DNA from: Lentzea sp. NBRC 105346
GTDB taxonomy: Bacteria > Actinomycetota > Actinomycetes > Mycobacteriales > Pseudonocardiaceae
Length of the DNA: 64,000 nt
Assembly (NCBI RefSeq): GCF_030269605.1
Contig: NZ_BSTQ01000003.1
Coordinates: forward strand, 434,001-498,000
Reading direction: 5' to 3'
Positions 27,018-35,557 of this stretch are shown one piece after another. The notes under the pieces were generated by a model, which did no database searches, was not told the DNA's origin, and saw nothing but the letters and a program-made list of their open reading frames with translations. The first letter of the stretch is position 1. Each line of letters starts with the position of its first letter. The position numbers and the translations under genes were made by a program.

Positions 27018-28061
27018 GTGACAAGCGCGAACAGCCACGCGCCGGTCGATCAGGTGCTGGGTGAACTGCACGGCTGCGTACAGCGAATCGCGGCCAACGT
27101 CGAGCGCGTGCTCGTCGGCAAACCCGACGTGGTGCGCCTAGCGCTGGTCACCCTGCTCGCTGAAGGCCATCTGCTCGTCGAGGACGTGCCGGGTGTCGGC
27201 AAGACGTCCCTCGCGAAGGCGCTCGCGCGGTCGATCGACTGCACGGTGAGCCGGGTTCAGTTCACCCCGGACCTCTTGCCGAGCGACATCACGGGTTCTT
27301 CGATCTACAACCGGCAGGAGAACGACTTCGAGTTCCGGCCGGGCCCGGTGTTCGCGAACATCGTGGTCGGCGACGAGATCAACCGTGCCTCTCCGAAGAC
27401 GCAGTCCGCGTTGCTGGAGTGCATGGAGGAGCACCAGGTCACGGTCGACGCCAACACCTACCCGCTGGGTTCGCCGTTCATGGTGATCGCGACGCAGAAC
27501 CCGGTGGAGATGGAGGGCACCTACGCGCTGCCGGAGGCGCAGCGCGACCGCTTCACCGCGCGCGTGTCGATCGGTTACCCGGACCCGCAGGCCGAGCTGG
27601 CGATGGTCGACGAGCACGCGGGCCACAACCCGCTGGACGACCTGCGCCCGGTGTCCGACGCCGCGCAGGTGCTGAAGCTGATCGAGACCGTGCGCCGCGT
27701 GCACCTCTCCCCCGACGTGCGCCGCTACGCCGTGGAGCTGGTCTCCGCGACGCGCCGCCTGCCGGAGCTGCGCCTGGGCGCCTCGCCGCGCGCGACGCTG
27801 CACCTGGTGCGCGCCGCCCGTGCCCAGGCCGCGCTGGCGGGCCGCGACTTCGTGGTGCCGGACGACATCCACGCCGTCGCGATCCCGGTGCTGGCGCACC
27901 GCCTGGTGCTGACCGCGGAGGCGCAGGCCGCCCGCCGGTCCGCCGCCGAGCTCATCCGCGCGCTGCTGCAACGGGTCCCGGTGCCGCAGGCCGCGATGGA
28001 CCCGAGCGCGCAGTTCGTCCGCAACCTGGGCATCAACAACAACGCAGGGACGCCTCGCTAA
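27018..28061 (+). CDS. MoxR family AAA+ ATPase
   Basis: A 347-residue AAA+ chaperone-like ATPase of the MoxR group, usually encoded with DUF58 and transglutaminase partners as here. Walker A is DVPGVGKTSLAKALA and Walker B NIVVGDEINRASP. Sensor 1 is IATQNPVEMEGTYALPEAQ, with QRDRF following. The C-terminal lid contains LGASPRATLHLVRAA. The GTG start follows GGAGG by 6 nt. Its stop is immediately followed by the ATG of the DUF58 gene. The client complex is unknown. Confidence 0.93.
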   Translation: MTSANSHAPVDQVLGELHGCVQRIAANVERVLVGKPDVVRLALVTLLAEGHLLVEDVPGVGKTSLAKALARSIDCTVSRVQFTPDLLPSDITGSSIYNRQENDFEFRPGPVFANIVVGDEINRASPKTQSALLECMEEHQVTVDANTYPLGSPFMVIATQNPVEMEGTYALPEAQRDRFTARVSIGYPDPQAELAMVDEHAGHNPLDDLRPVSDAAQVLKLIETVRRVHLSPDVRRYAVELVSATRRLPELRLGASPRATLHLVRAARAQAALAGRDFVVPDDIHAVAIPVLAHRLVLTAEAQAARRSAAELIRALLQRVPVPQAAMDPSAQFVRNLGINNNAGTPR

Positions 28062-29327
28062 ATGCGCACCGCACTGTCCGGCCTGACGACCCGCGGCCGC
28101 TGCCTGCTCGCCGCGGGGTTCGCCGCCGGTCTGTGCGCGGTGGCGTTGAACGAACGCGATCTCCTGCGCGTAGCCGCCTTTGTGATCGCCCTGCCGCTAC
28201 TGGCGGCCTGGCTCGCGACGCGAGCGCGGGTCGGCCTGCACGCCGCGCGCTTCCTGTCGCCGTCCCGCGTCCCCGTAGGCGCGGCGACCGAGGTGCGCCT
28301 GGACCTGCGCTCGACGGGCCGCCTGCCGACCGGCGGCCTTCTGTTGGAGGACAACGTCCCCTACGCCCTGGGCTCGCGCCCGCGGTTCCTGGTGGAGCGC
28401 CTGCCGCGCTACCACCCGACGGCGCTGCGCTACCCGCTGAAGCCGGTGATGCGCGGCATCCAGCAGGTGGGTCCGCTGATGGCCCGGATCACCGACCCCT
28501 TCGGCCTGGCAGAGTTCGACCGCGAACTGGCCGGCCGTTCCAAGTTGGTCGTGGTGCCGCGGGTGGTTCCGTTGCTGGGCCTTCCAGGTGGTTCCGGCAT
28601 GGGTGCCGGCGACGACGGCTCGGTGCGCCTGCGTTCGGGCCAGGGCGAGGACGACGCCGTCGTGCGGCAGTACCGCCAGGGCGACGACCTGCGCAAGGTC
28701 CACTGGCGCTCCACCGCGCGCCGCGACGAACTGATGGTCCGGGTCGAGGAACGCCCGTGGCGCGGCGGCACCACCGTCCTGCTGGACCACCGCCTGGTGG
28801 CGCACCGCGGCAACGGCCCTTCGGCGTCCCTGGAGTGGGCGATCTCGTTCGCCGCGTCGGTGTGTCTGCACCTGCACCGGTTCGGGCACCAGGTGCGTCT
28901 GGTGGCGGAGGACGGCCGGGTGCTGGCCGGTGGTCAGGCCGATGGCGGGCACTCCGACCACGTGGTGCTGGACTCCTTGGCGGCCCTGCAGCCTTCGCAT
29001 CGCCGTGAGCTGGCCGGTGGCCTGGATCCCGGTGCCGGTCAGGAGGTCATCGCCGTACTCGGCGGCATCACTCCGGCCGCTGTCGAGGACCTCATCCGGT
29101 TCCGGCCGCGCGGTATGCGCAGCCTCGCCGTCTTGTTGGATGTCAACGCCTGGGCTTCCGCTTCGGAGGACAAGGCACCCGATCCCGCCGATGCGCACCG
29201 GCTGCTGTCTTCGGCCGGGTGGGGCGTTGCTTTGGCGCGGCCTCAGTCGCCGATGCCTCAGGTGTGGCGGGAGCTCTGTGCCTCTTCGGTCAACCGGGGG
29301 CCGGTCGTGCGGGCGGACGTGACCTGA
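28062..29327 (+). CDS. DUF58 domain-containing protein
   Basis: A 421-residue protein with two N-terminal hydrophobic segments (residues about 12-30 and 36-48). A beta-rich middle region and the DUF58 signature YRQGDDLRKVHWRSTAR followed by DELMVRVEE come next. A von Willebrand A-like C-terminal half contains TTVLLDHRLV. In MoxR operons this protein is thought to act with the ATPase and the transglutaminase-like membrane protein. It starts directly at the moxR stop. Confidence 0.9.
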   Translation: MRTALSGLTTRGRCLLAAGFAAGLCAVALNERDLLRVAAFVIALPLLAAWLATRARVGLHAARFLSPSRVPVGAATEVRLDLRSTGRLPTGGLLLEDNVPYALGSRPRFLVERLPRYHPTALRYPLKPVMRGIQQVGPLMARITDPFGLAEFDRELAGRSKLVVVPRVVPLLGLPGGSGMGAGDDGSVRLRSGQGEDDAVVRQYRQGDDLRKVHWRSTARRDELMVRVEERPWRGGTTVLLDHRLVAHRGNGPSASLEWAISFAASVCLHLHRFGHQVRLVAEDGRVLAGGQADGGHSDHVVLDSLAALQPSHRRELAGGLDPGAGQEVIAVLGGITPAAVEDLIRFRPRGMRSLAVLLDVNAWASASEDKAPDPADAHRLLSSAGWGVALARPQSPMPQVWRELCASSVNRGPVVRADVT

Positions 29328-29329
29328 TC

Positions 29330-29695
29330 ATGAGCGCGCCGGAATTGTCAGACCTCTCTGGGAGAATTGAATTCGGGGGTCCCCCGGCGCGGGGGACGCT
29401 CGCTTCAGCGTTGTCAGGGCCAGCTTCGGCCGGTGAACGGCCCGCTGGCGTCTGCGCTCGCCCGAAATTGTCGGTACCGACTGGCAGACTTAAAGAAGGG
29501 GGTCCCCCTCGGCGGGGGACGCCCGCGCAAGCGTTGGCACACCCTTCCCGAACTCCGTGCCGTGAACGGCCCGTTGACACCTCGCGGCCCACGGAAATGT
29601 CGGTGCCGAATGGCAAAATGAAAATCGGGGGTCCCCCGGCGCGGGGGATGCCTGCGCGAGCGCGCTGGTCCGTGGGCGCGCTGGGGGTGAGCTGA
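29330..29695 (+). CDS. Possible repeat peptide gene between DUF58 and tgpA
   Basis: An open frame of 121 codons exactly fills the gap: its ATG is 2 bp after the DUF58 stop and its TGA touches the tgpA ATG. It contains three 24-residue repeats: ELSDLSGRIEFGGPPARGTL, KLSVPTGRLKEGGPPRRGTP and EMSVPNGKMKIGGPPARGMP, each followed by an Ala-rich tail. Changes are often conservative (K/R, I/L/M) and no indel breaks the frame. Against coding, there is no good SD and the DNA is itself a palindromic repeat family. I am unsure whether it is translated. Confidence 0.35.
   Translation: MSAPELSDLSGRIEFGGPPARGTLASALSGPASAGERPAGVCARPKLSVPTGRLKEGGPPRRGTPAQALAHPSRTPCRERPVDTSRPTEMSVPNGKMKIGGPPARGMPARARWSVGALGVS
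29342..29680. repeat. Three tandem copies of a hairpin-bearing repeat
   Basis: Units start at about 29342, 29465 and 29594 (spacing 123 and 129 bp). Each carries a G-rich hairpin core (GGGGGTCCCCC, a short linker, then GGGGGA), preceded by TTGTCRGT/ATGTCGGT and an A-rich stretch. The linkers also match (GTGAACGGCCCG in both). Unit 3 contains CGGGGGTCCCCCGGCGCGGG. The A-rich bases stand out from the surrounding GC-rich genes. It could be a mobile intergenic repeat or a repeat peptide gene. Confidence 0.85.
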
Positions 29696-32131
29696 ATGTC
29701 TGCGCGGCCCGGTATCGAGTGGTCGGCGTCGGCGACGCCGTGGATCGCGGCGCTGGCGGTGCTGTGCTCGTCGACTGCCCTCTCCGGCGTGATCGAAGGC
29801 GGCCTGTGGCTGGTGCACATCGCCGTCGCGATCGCGGTGGTGACGGGCACCGGCGCGCTGCTGCGGTCGACCCGGCTGCCCGCGCCCGTCGTGTCGCTGA
29901 TGCAGGTCATGGCGTTGCTGTGCCTGCTCGTCACGATCTTCACCCGCACCGGCATCCTCGCCGTGCTGCCCGGTCCCGAGTCACTCTCCGACCTCGGCAC
30001 GGTGCTCAGCGACTCGGTCGGCCAGGTGCAGACCGGCGTCCCGCCCGTCCAGGCGACGCCCGCGATCCGCTGCCTGGTGATGCTGGCGATCGGCCTGGTG
30101 ACAGTTCTCGTCGACACGCTGGCGGTCGCCGCCGCCGCGCCCGCGGCGTCCGGCCTGGTGCTGCTGTGCGTGTTCGCGGTGCCGGCCTCGCTGGCCGAGG
30201 AGATGCTGCCGTTCTGGACGTTCGTGTTCGGCGCGGCCGCGTTCGCGTTGCTGCTCGCCGTCGACGGGCAGCATCGGCACGAGGCGTGGCGCGGCCGGCT
30301 GGGCAGTGGGGCTTCGAGCGGATCCGGGTCGTCGGCGACGGCCGTCGCGAGCATCGCGATGGTGATCGCGTTGATCGTCGGTGCGGGGTTCACGCTCGTC
30401 GGCACCGTCGGGCGGCTGCCGGGGTCCGGCAACGGGGTCGGCGGCAGCGGCAACAGCGGGCTGGGCATCAACGCGATGACGAGCCTGCGCGGCATGTTGA
30501 ACCAGGGCAAGACGCGCGACCTGTTCCGCGTGCGCGGGTTGCCCGAGGCGACGTACATGCGTGCGACGACGCTCGACAAGTACGTGGCCAACAAGGGCTG
30601 GGAGCGCGGCGGCGACCCGTCCGGCACACCCGCGCAGGGTGAGCTGGCGCGCCCGCCCGGTGATCGCGGTGAGGGCAAGACGTCCCGCGTCGAGGTGGAT
30701 CCCGTCGGCTGGCGCGACTTCTGGCTGCCGATCTACGGCTCGCCGCGACGCCTCGACACTCCGGACGATCAGTACCTCTACGACCCCGGCCGCGGCATCG
30801 TGTTCGCCCAGAACCAGCGCAAGCCCGAGCCGTACCAGCTCGAGACCGTGCTCGACACCCCGACGGCCGACCAGCTGCGGCGTGCGTCCGGTGACGTGCC
30901 GGTCGACCAGTCGTACTTCGTCGTCGACGGGGTCGAGGACCGGGTCGCGCAGCTCGCCCGCGCGCTGACCAAGGACGCCACGAACCAGTTCGACCGCGCG
31001 GTGAAGTTGTACGAGTACTTCACCGGCCCGACCAGCGACTTCAAGTACAAGCTGGAGACCAAGGGCGACCTGACGTCCGACGCGCTGTCGGACTTCCTGT
31101 TCAACGGCAAGGTCGGCTACTGCGAGCAGTACGCGTCAGCGATGGCCGTGCTGGCCCGCCAGGTCGGCATGCCCGCGCGCGTCGCGCTCGGGTTCACCGC
31201 GGGCTACGTCGACGGCGACCAGCGCGTGATCACCAGCGAGGACGCCCACGCGTGGGTCGAGATCTTCTTCGCGGGCTACGGCTGGGTCACCTTCGACCCC
31301 ACGCCGATCGACGACGGCCGCGGCGTCACCCCGCCGTACCTGCGCGAATCCGGCGCGCCCGACGAGAAGGACCCGACGGCCAACTCGTCGTCGACCACCA
31401 CGACCACGACGACGGCCCCGACGTCGACCAGCGGCTCGGCCGTCCTCGGTCAGGGTCAGCAGGACCAGACGGACCCGGTCCACAAGACCCCGCCCTGGCA
31501 CTACGTCGCGCTGTCGGTCGCACTGGGTCTCGCCGTGCTGCTGACCGCGCTGATGATGCTGGCCCTGTTCGGAGTGCTCGGTGCCGGACTGGCGGGCATC
31601 CCTTGGGCCCGCAAGTTGATCCTGCCGATCGTCATCGGCCTGTGGGCGTTGGCCGCGGCATTGACCGCCGCGCTGGTCTCGTGGTGGCTCGCGATCCTGC
31701 TCGTGCTGGTCGGCGCGCTGCTGGCACCGATGACCGTCCGCGGCGTGCGGCGCCACAACCACCTGCACACGATCGCGGCCCTGGGCGCCGGCGCCGCCAC
31801 CGCCGCGTGGCAGGAGCTGCTGGCCGAGTCGATCGACCGCGGGGTGCGGATCCCGTCGTCCGAAACGATCCGCACGGCGTCCCGCCGCCTGGCGCGCGAG
31901 CACAACCTCGACGAGGACGGCCGCAACGGCCTGCGCACCGTGATCGGCGCCATCGAACGCTCCTGGTACAGCGCGCACCCAGGGACCGACCCGAACCTGC
32001 CCGGCGCGGTCGCGGCGGTCCGGGCGAGCATGGCCCGCAACGCGAAGCTGTCGCTGCGCGCCCACCTGTTCCCGCGCTCGGTGCTGCACCCGGCGCCGCG
32101 CCCGGTGATCGACGAACCGGTTCCGGTCTAA
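29696..32131 (+). CDS. TgpA-type membrane transglutaminase-like protein
   Basis: An 811-residue membrane protein: an N-terminal block of about six helices, a large extracytoplasmic transglutaminase-like domain, a Thr/Ser-rich linker and further C-terminal helices plus a cytoplasmic tail. The catalytic triad is visible as GYCEQYASAMAVLARQVG (Cys), SEDAHAWVEIF (His) and WVTFDPTP (Asp). Such proteins accompany MoxR and DUF58 partners, and in Pseudomonas the homologue is essential. The natural substrate is unknown. It ends the plus-strand operon before a strong terminator. Confidence 0.92.
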   Translation: MSARPGIEWSASATPWIAALAVLCSSTALSGVIEGGLWLVHIAVAIAVVTGTGALLRSTRLPAPVVSLMQVMALLCLLVTIFTRTGILAVLPGPESLSDLGTVLSDSVGQVQTGVPPVQATPAIRCLVMLAIGLVTVLVDTLAVAAAAPAASGLVLLCVFAVPASLAEEMLPFWTFVFGAAAFALLLAVDGQHRHEAWRGRLGSGASSGSGSSATAVASIAMVIALIVGAGFTLVGTVGRLPGSGNGVGGSGNSGLGINAMTSLRGMLNQGKTRDLFRVRGLPEATYMRATTLDKYVANKGWERGGDPSGTPAQGELARPPGDRGEGKTSRVEVDPVGWRDFWLPIYGSPRRLDTPDDQYLYDPGRGIVFAQNQRKPEPYQLETVLDTPTADQLRRASGDVPVDQSYFVVDGVEDRVAQLARALTKDATNQFDRAVKLYEYFTGPTSDFKYKLETKGDLTSDALSDFLFNGKVGYCEQYASAMAVLARQVGMPARVALGFTAGYVDGDQRVITSEDAHAWVEIFFAGYGWVTFDPTPIDDGRGVTPPYLRESGAPDEKDPTANSSSTTTTTTTAPTSTSGSAVLGQGQQDQTDPVHKTPPWHYVALSVALGLAVLLTALMMLALFGVLGAGLAGIPWARKLILPIVIGLWALAAALTAALVSWWLAILLVLVGALLAPMTVRGVRRHNHLHTIAALGAGAATAAWQELLAESIDRGVRIPSSETIRTASRRLAREHNLDEDGRNGLRTVIGAIERSWYSAHPGTDPNLPGAVAAVRASMARNAKLSLRAHLFPRSVLHPAPRPVIDEPVPV

Positions 32132-32136
32132 ACGCC

Positions 32137-32170
32137 GCTGGGCCCGTCCCCTGATCGGGACGGGCCCAGC
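32137..32170. terminator. 14-bp hairpin between convergent tgpA-type and DUF3040 genes
   Basis: GCTGGGCCCGTCCC (32137-32150) and its exact complement (32157-32170) flank the loop CTGATC and are followed by TGTTT. The hairpin serves the plus-strand operon and, being symmetric, possibly also the convergent DUF3040 gene. Confidence 0.85.
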
Positions 32171-32182
32171 TGTTTCGCGGCT

Positions 32183-32575
32183 TTACTCCTCGTCGAAACG
32201 ACGGCGGAAGCGCTCCTCCATACGTTCGGAGAACGAGCTGCGGCTGCGGGACGGCCGGCCGTCCTCCGCTGTCTCCTCAGCAACCTGGTCGCCGCGACGA
32301 AGCGTCGTCAGGGTGACCAGCACGCCGAAGAACATCAGCAGGAATCCAACGACGCTCACCACGGGAATGCCCACGATGGCGAGCTTCGGCAACATCACAC
32401 CAGTGACGAGCAGCGCCACACCAAGCACGAACAACGCGATGCCCTGGATGCGGCGACGCCGGGACGGCCTCCGCAACTTGGCGCCACGCACGGTGGATGC
32501 GAACTTCGGGTCTTCGGCGTAGAGCGCGCGCTCGATCTGGTCGAGCAGTCGCTGCTCGTGCTCGGAGAGTGGCAT
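32183..32575 (-). CDS. DUF3040 domain membrane protein
   Basis: A 130-residue actinobacterial DUF3040 protein. The N-terminus MPLSEHEQRLLDQIERALYAEDPKFAS is the family hallmark. It is followed by a basic segment, two transmembrane helices near residues 45-60 and 66-86, and an acidic/Arg-rich tail ending MEERFRRRFDEE. In mycobacteria a homologue lies near mraZ and the dcw cluster, which matches this location. The function is not established. Confidence 0.9.
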   Translation of the reverse strand: MPLSEHEQRLLDQIERALYAEDPKFASTVRGAKLRRPSRRRRIQGIALFVLGVALLVTGVMLPKLAIVGIPVVSVVGFLLMFFGVLVTLTTLRRGDQVAEETAEDGRPSRSRSSFSERMEERFRRRFDEE

Positions 32576-33723
32576 GGCTCCTCCTCCGGCACAGCGGTCG
32601 CGGGCGCCGGGTGTTCACGGTTGCCGCCGATCCCGGCGGACGGCCCACCCTGGGGACGTCACCATCCAGGATACGATCCACGCGGCCTGGCGACTACCCA
32701 GTCAGCCTTCTCATACGGTCGGTTCTGTCACCATCATCCTCCTGGGGCAGTGGTGAGGCCTCCGTGAGGCTGTCTTGCGCCGGTGCTCACGGCGTGTTTC
32801 CGCCGCTGTCTCACGTGGGCGCGGGCTGATCTTTCGGTCGGTCACGGACCGTAGAGGACGATTCCACTCCACGCGGCCAGACCGCGCCAGGTGGGGCGTG
32901 GGTGATGGGGCCGGTGGCGGGTTCGGCGCGCGCGGATGTCAGGTGGGGTACGCCAAGGCGGGCAGATCGGAGAAGCCCGGCGGGGTGCGGGAGCCGGACC
33001 GGGAGCCAAGGGCCGCGCGCGGAAGTCAGGCAGAGGGAACGCGAGCGGAGCGCGGAAGCCGGACGGGGCGGGGCGCGAGCGCAGGCACCGCGCGGAAGCC
33101 ACACCGAGTTCACGAACGCAGGCTGAGCGTGGAAGTCCGACGGGTGCGGGCAAGCCAGGCGGGCCGCGGACGCCGCCTTCGCGCGCGCGAAGGCGGAAGG
33201 GCGAAACCGGGTGTGCCACGAAGCTGGGCGCGCGCGGGCGGAGCCGGGAGAAGCGGGGCGGGAGGGTGCGCCAAGCCTGCAGGACGGAGAAGCCGGCGGG
33301 GCATGGGAAGGCCGGCGGGGCAAAGCGAAACGCAGGCGGAACCGGGAAGCAGCGTGGGCCGCGGAAGCCGGTGCGCGCGAGGCGAAGGCGGAAGTGGCGG
33401 GAGAAGGCGAGCGGGGCAGGAGAGGGCGAGCGGGGCAGGAGAGGGCGAGGGGCGGGCGGGGGCGCGTAAAGCGCACAGGGCGAAGAAGCCCGGCCGGACG
33501 GAAGCAGGGCGGGACGCGCGACCACTGAACGGCGAAGGCAAAGCGGTGCGCCAGGTGTTGAGCGGTGGGCCGAGTGCGCAACACGCCGGGGCTGAATGGG
33601 GAACACGCGAGACGTCGAGGGGTCGAGCGAAGGCCGGGCCGCGTGCGGCGGCGGGCGGGGTGCTAACACCGAATGGCTGGGAGCTCATTGGCGGGCGGCG
33701 GGTGCGCGGGGCGGTGGGTGGGG
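32576..33723. other. Gene-free 1.1-kb tract with purine-rich degenerate repeats
   Basis: From about 32830 the plus strand is almost entirely G, C and A, with strong purine bias and recurring short words (GCGGAAG, GAAGCC, GGGGCAGGAGAGG). A clean tandem copy of GCGAGCGGGGCAGGAGAGG lies near 33407-33450. Every open frame here translates to low-complexity Arg/Gly/Ala or Pro/Arg/Ala text with no domain and no SD, so I call none. The first 250 bp (32576-32830) is more balanced and probably contains the DUF3040 promoter. Confidence 0.7.
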
Positions 33724-34317
33724 TCATTGGGACATCGCTGGCTGGTGCAGTCCGGACAGGACTTGGCGGGGCACGGTTGTGCCGCGCTTCGGCGCCGCGT
33801 CCAGCTCCGCGTGCAGGGTGAGTGGGTCCACGAAGGAGGAGACCTCGCTCAGCACCGCGCGGATGTCTGCCATGGATCGCATGTGGCGCACGGTGTCGAC
33901 GGCCGCGCGCGCCAGCGGAGCGGTGATGGCTCCGTCGCGCATCACGGGAGCCGGTAGGCGGCTCGTTCGCTCGACGTGCACGGCGGCGCAGCCGGCGGTA
34001 CTCCGCAATGGCGCGAGGATGTGGACCGGGCCGGTGGCCGGTGAGGCGCGCATGCCGTGCAGCTGCAGGGCGTCGACGCCGGTGACAATCGCGCCACGGC
34101 CCGCGTAGCGCAGGGCCGCGTGAATCCGCTGGCGTCTGGTGGGCGGAGCCTTGCCCAGCAACACGATTCCGGGCATCAGGTGCTGCCACCCGCCCCCGGG
34201 ATCACAGCGGCGAGCGATCAGGGAGCTCGTCAGTCCGATGTGGATGAGATCGGAGATCAGGGCGATGCGGTAGGCGAACAGGTCTGCGAGGGCTTCCAGG
34301 TCGATGGGGTGGCGCAT
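33724..34317 (-). CDS. AbiEi-like antitoxin-domain protein, short form
   Basis: A 197-residue protein resembling the N-terminal part of actinobacterial type IV antitoxin (AbiEi)-domain proteins. A winged-helix start (MRHPIDLEALADLFAYRIAL) is followed by LMPGIVLLGKAPPTRRQRI, GAIVTGVDALQLHGMR and HVERTSRLP. Relatives often carry about 100 more residues with a DUF559 nuclease fold; here the protein stops after HAELDAAPKRGTT and abuts the purine-rich tract, so it may be truncated. No partner toxin (AbiEii) is nearby. Confidence 0.65.
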   Translation of the reverse strand: MRHPIDLEALADLFAYRIALISDLIHIGLTSSLIARRCDPGGGWQHLMPGIVLLGKAPPTRRQRIHAALRYAGRGAIVTGVDALQLHGMRASPATGPVHILAPLRSTAGCAAVHVERTSRLPAPVMRDGAITAPLARAAVDTVRHMRSMADIRAVLSEVSSFVDPLTLHAELDAAPKRGTTVPRQVLSGLHQPAMSQ

Positions 34318-34368
34318 GGGTTCAGCTTGCCGCGAGGGGAAGGGCCACAAGCCGGAGAACCGCGAAGC

Positions 34369-34395
34369 TGTGGATAACCGGGGGGCTGTGGATAA
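34369..34395. promoter_or_regulatory. Two perfect DnaA-box 9-mers
   Basis: TGTGGATAA occurs at 34369-34377 and 34387-34395, the exact complement of the DnaA box TTATCCACA, 18 bp apart and both after GCTG. They lie in the upstream region of the AbiEi-like gene. They could titrate DnaA or be chance remnants of a small repeat (GCTGTGGATAA). There is no other sign of an origin. Confidence 0.4.
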
Positions 34396-34442
34396 GTCGC
34401 CCCCAAAACCACCACGAGAGCGCGGGAATGTCGGTGGGGTGT

Positions 34443-34489
34443 GGTATGCGGCGTGGTCACGACCCCTCGACCCGACCACGCCGCATACC
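34443..34489 (-). terminator. 16-bp hairpin after the 97-residue membrane protein gene
   Basis: GGTATGCGGCGTGGTC (34443-34458) and its exact complement (34474-34489) enclose a 15-nt loop. On the minus strand it immediately follows the stop of the small membrane protein gene, a natural terminator position. Confidence 0.75.
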
Positions 34490-34783
34490 TCACAGGCGGA
34501 CCAGGGCGGACGTGTAGCCGACGGAGTCGGGCTCGTCCTCGGTCAGAGCGAGCGCACGCAGTTCCCGGCCGCGGGCGCGGACGTTCTGCCAGGACTCGTA
34601 GACGTACATCAGGCCGGCGGACAGCCCGATGGCGGCGGCGACGGCGAGCACGCCGGAGGCGTTGATCAGGACGACGGTGGCGACCACCGCCCACAGCACG
34701 ACGACGGTGAACAGGACCGTGGCCACGACCTGCTCGGTGTACTTGCGGCGGGCACGGAGGATCTCTTCGCGCGACAGCGACAT
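34490..34783 (-). CDS. Small two-helix membrane protein, unknown
   Basis: A 97-residue protein with a charged N-terminus (SLSREEILRARRKYTEQ), two adjacent hydrophobic helices (about residues 20-40 and 44-62) and a cytoplasmic Arg/Glu-rich tail. I do not recognise a named family. It sits between the Crp/Fnr gene and the AbiEi-like gene and ends in its own terminator. Confidence 0.75.
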   Translation of the reverse strand: MSLSREEILRARRKYTEQVVATVLFTVVVLWAVVATVVLINASGVLAVAAAIGLSAGLMYVYESWQNVRARGRELRALALTEDEPDSVGYTSALVRL

Positions 34784-34855
34784 GGCGACTCCTCTGGGAC
34801 GAGAACCTAAACAGGAGTCAAGCCAAGAAGCGGAAATACATCTGCGTCAGATGAC

Positions 34856-35503
34856 TCAGAGCAGGCGCAGTTCGTCCTCGCGCAGGATCGTGATGTGGTT
34901 GCGCCGCGTCTCGATGATTCCGCGCTCGCGCAGCACCTTCAAGACCCGGACCAGGGTCTCCCGCGAAATTCCCGCGATGCCGGCCAGCTCGCGCTGCGTC
35001 AACGGCACGGAGGCGATCAGGTCGTGGGACGCACCGAGAACGTCGCGGTGCGCCACGTCCAGCAACACAGCGGCGACACGGTGCAGCGCCGGACCGGAGC
35101 GGAGTTCCTGCTGGTTGCCCGCGGCACGGCTGCGCGACACCACGATCTGCAGCATCGCCCACGCGATCCGGGGGCGGGTCTGGCCCAGCGCCGCCAGCCG
35201 CGCACCGGAGATCAGCAAACCGGAAACGTTGTCGAGCGCGGTCAGCGTGGCGCTGCGCGGACGGCCGTCCACGGCGGCCATCTCACCGAGGATCTCCCCT
35301 GCCCCGCGCACGGCCCACACGGTCTCCTCGCCGGCCGCGGACACCGTGCTGACCCGCACCAGACCGCTGAACACCACCATGATGCTCTGCGTCGGGTCGC
35401 CCTGGTGACAGATCACCGCACCCGGCGCGAACTCGACCATCACGCCCGCGCGGAGCATGGCGGCCCGGTCCGCGGCCCCGATGAGCCCCCAGAACGTGTC
35501 CAT
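34856..35503 (-). CDS. Crp/Fnr family transcriptional regulator
   Basis: A 215-residue regulator. The N-terminal cyclic-nucleotide-binding fold shows GAVICHQGDPTQSIMVVFSG and GEILGEMAAVDGRPRSATLT. The C-terminal helix-turn-helix is TQRELAGIAGISRETLVRVL. There is no cysteine cluster for an Fe-S centre, so it is closer to Crp than to Fnr. I chose the ATG at MDTFWGLIG rather than an earlier non-conserved start. No obvious target operon is adjacent. Confidence 0.9.
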   Translation of the reverse strand: MDTFWGLIGAADRAAMLRAGVMVEFAPGAVICHQGDPTQSIMVVFSGLVRVSTVSAAGEETVWAVRGAGEILGEMAAVDGRPRSATLTALDNVSGLLISGARLAALGQTRPRIAWAMLQIVVSRSRAAGNQQELRSGPALHRVAAVLLDVAHRDVLGASHDLIASVPLTQRELAGIAGISRETLVRVLKVLRERGIIETRRNHITILREDELRLL

Positions 35504-35557
35504 GGCCCCAGCGTGCCCGCAGCGAGTACGACACCGCACTGCGCCAAAAAGGCGAGA

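Noticed and set aside
29342-29680. CRISPR-like reading of the three repeats
   Set aside because: Only three units with irregular sizes, related linkers rather than unique spacers, and no cas genes.
32775-33821. Plus-strand frame of 348 codons in the purine-rich tract, and its minus-strand equivalents
   Set aside because: Composition mirrors the base bias (Gly/Arg/Ala or Pro/Arg/Ala) and there is no SD or domain.
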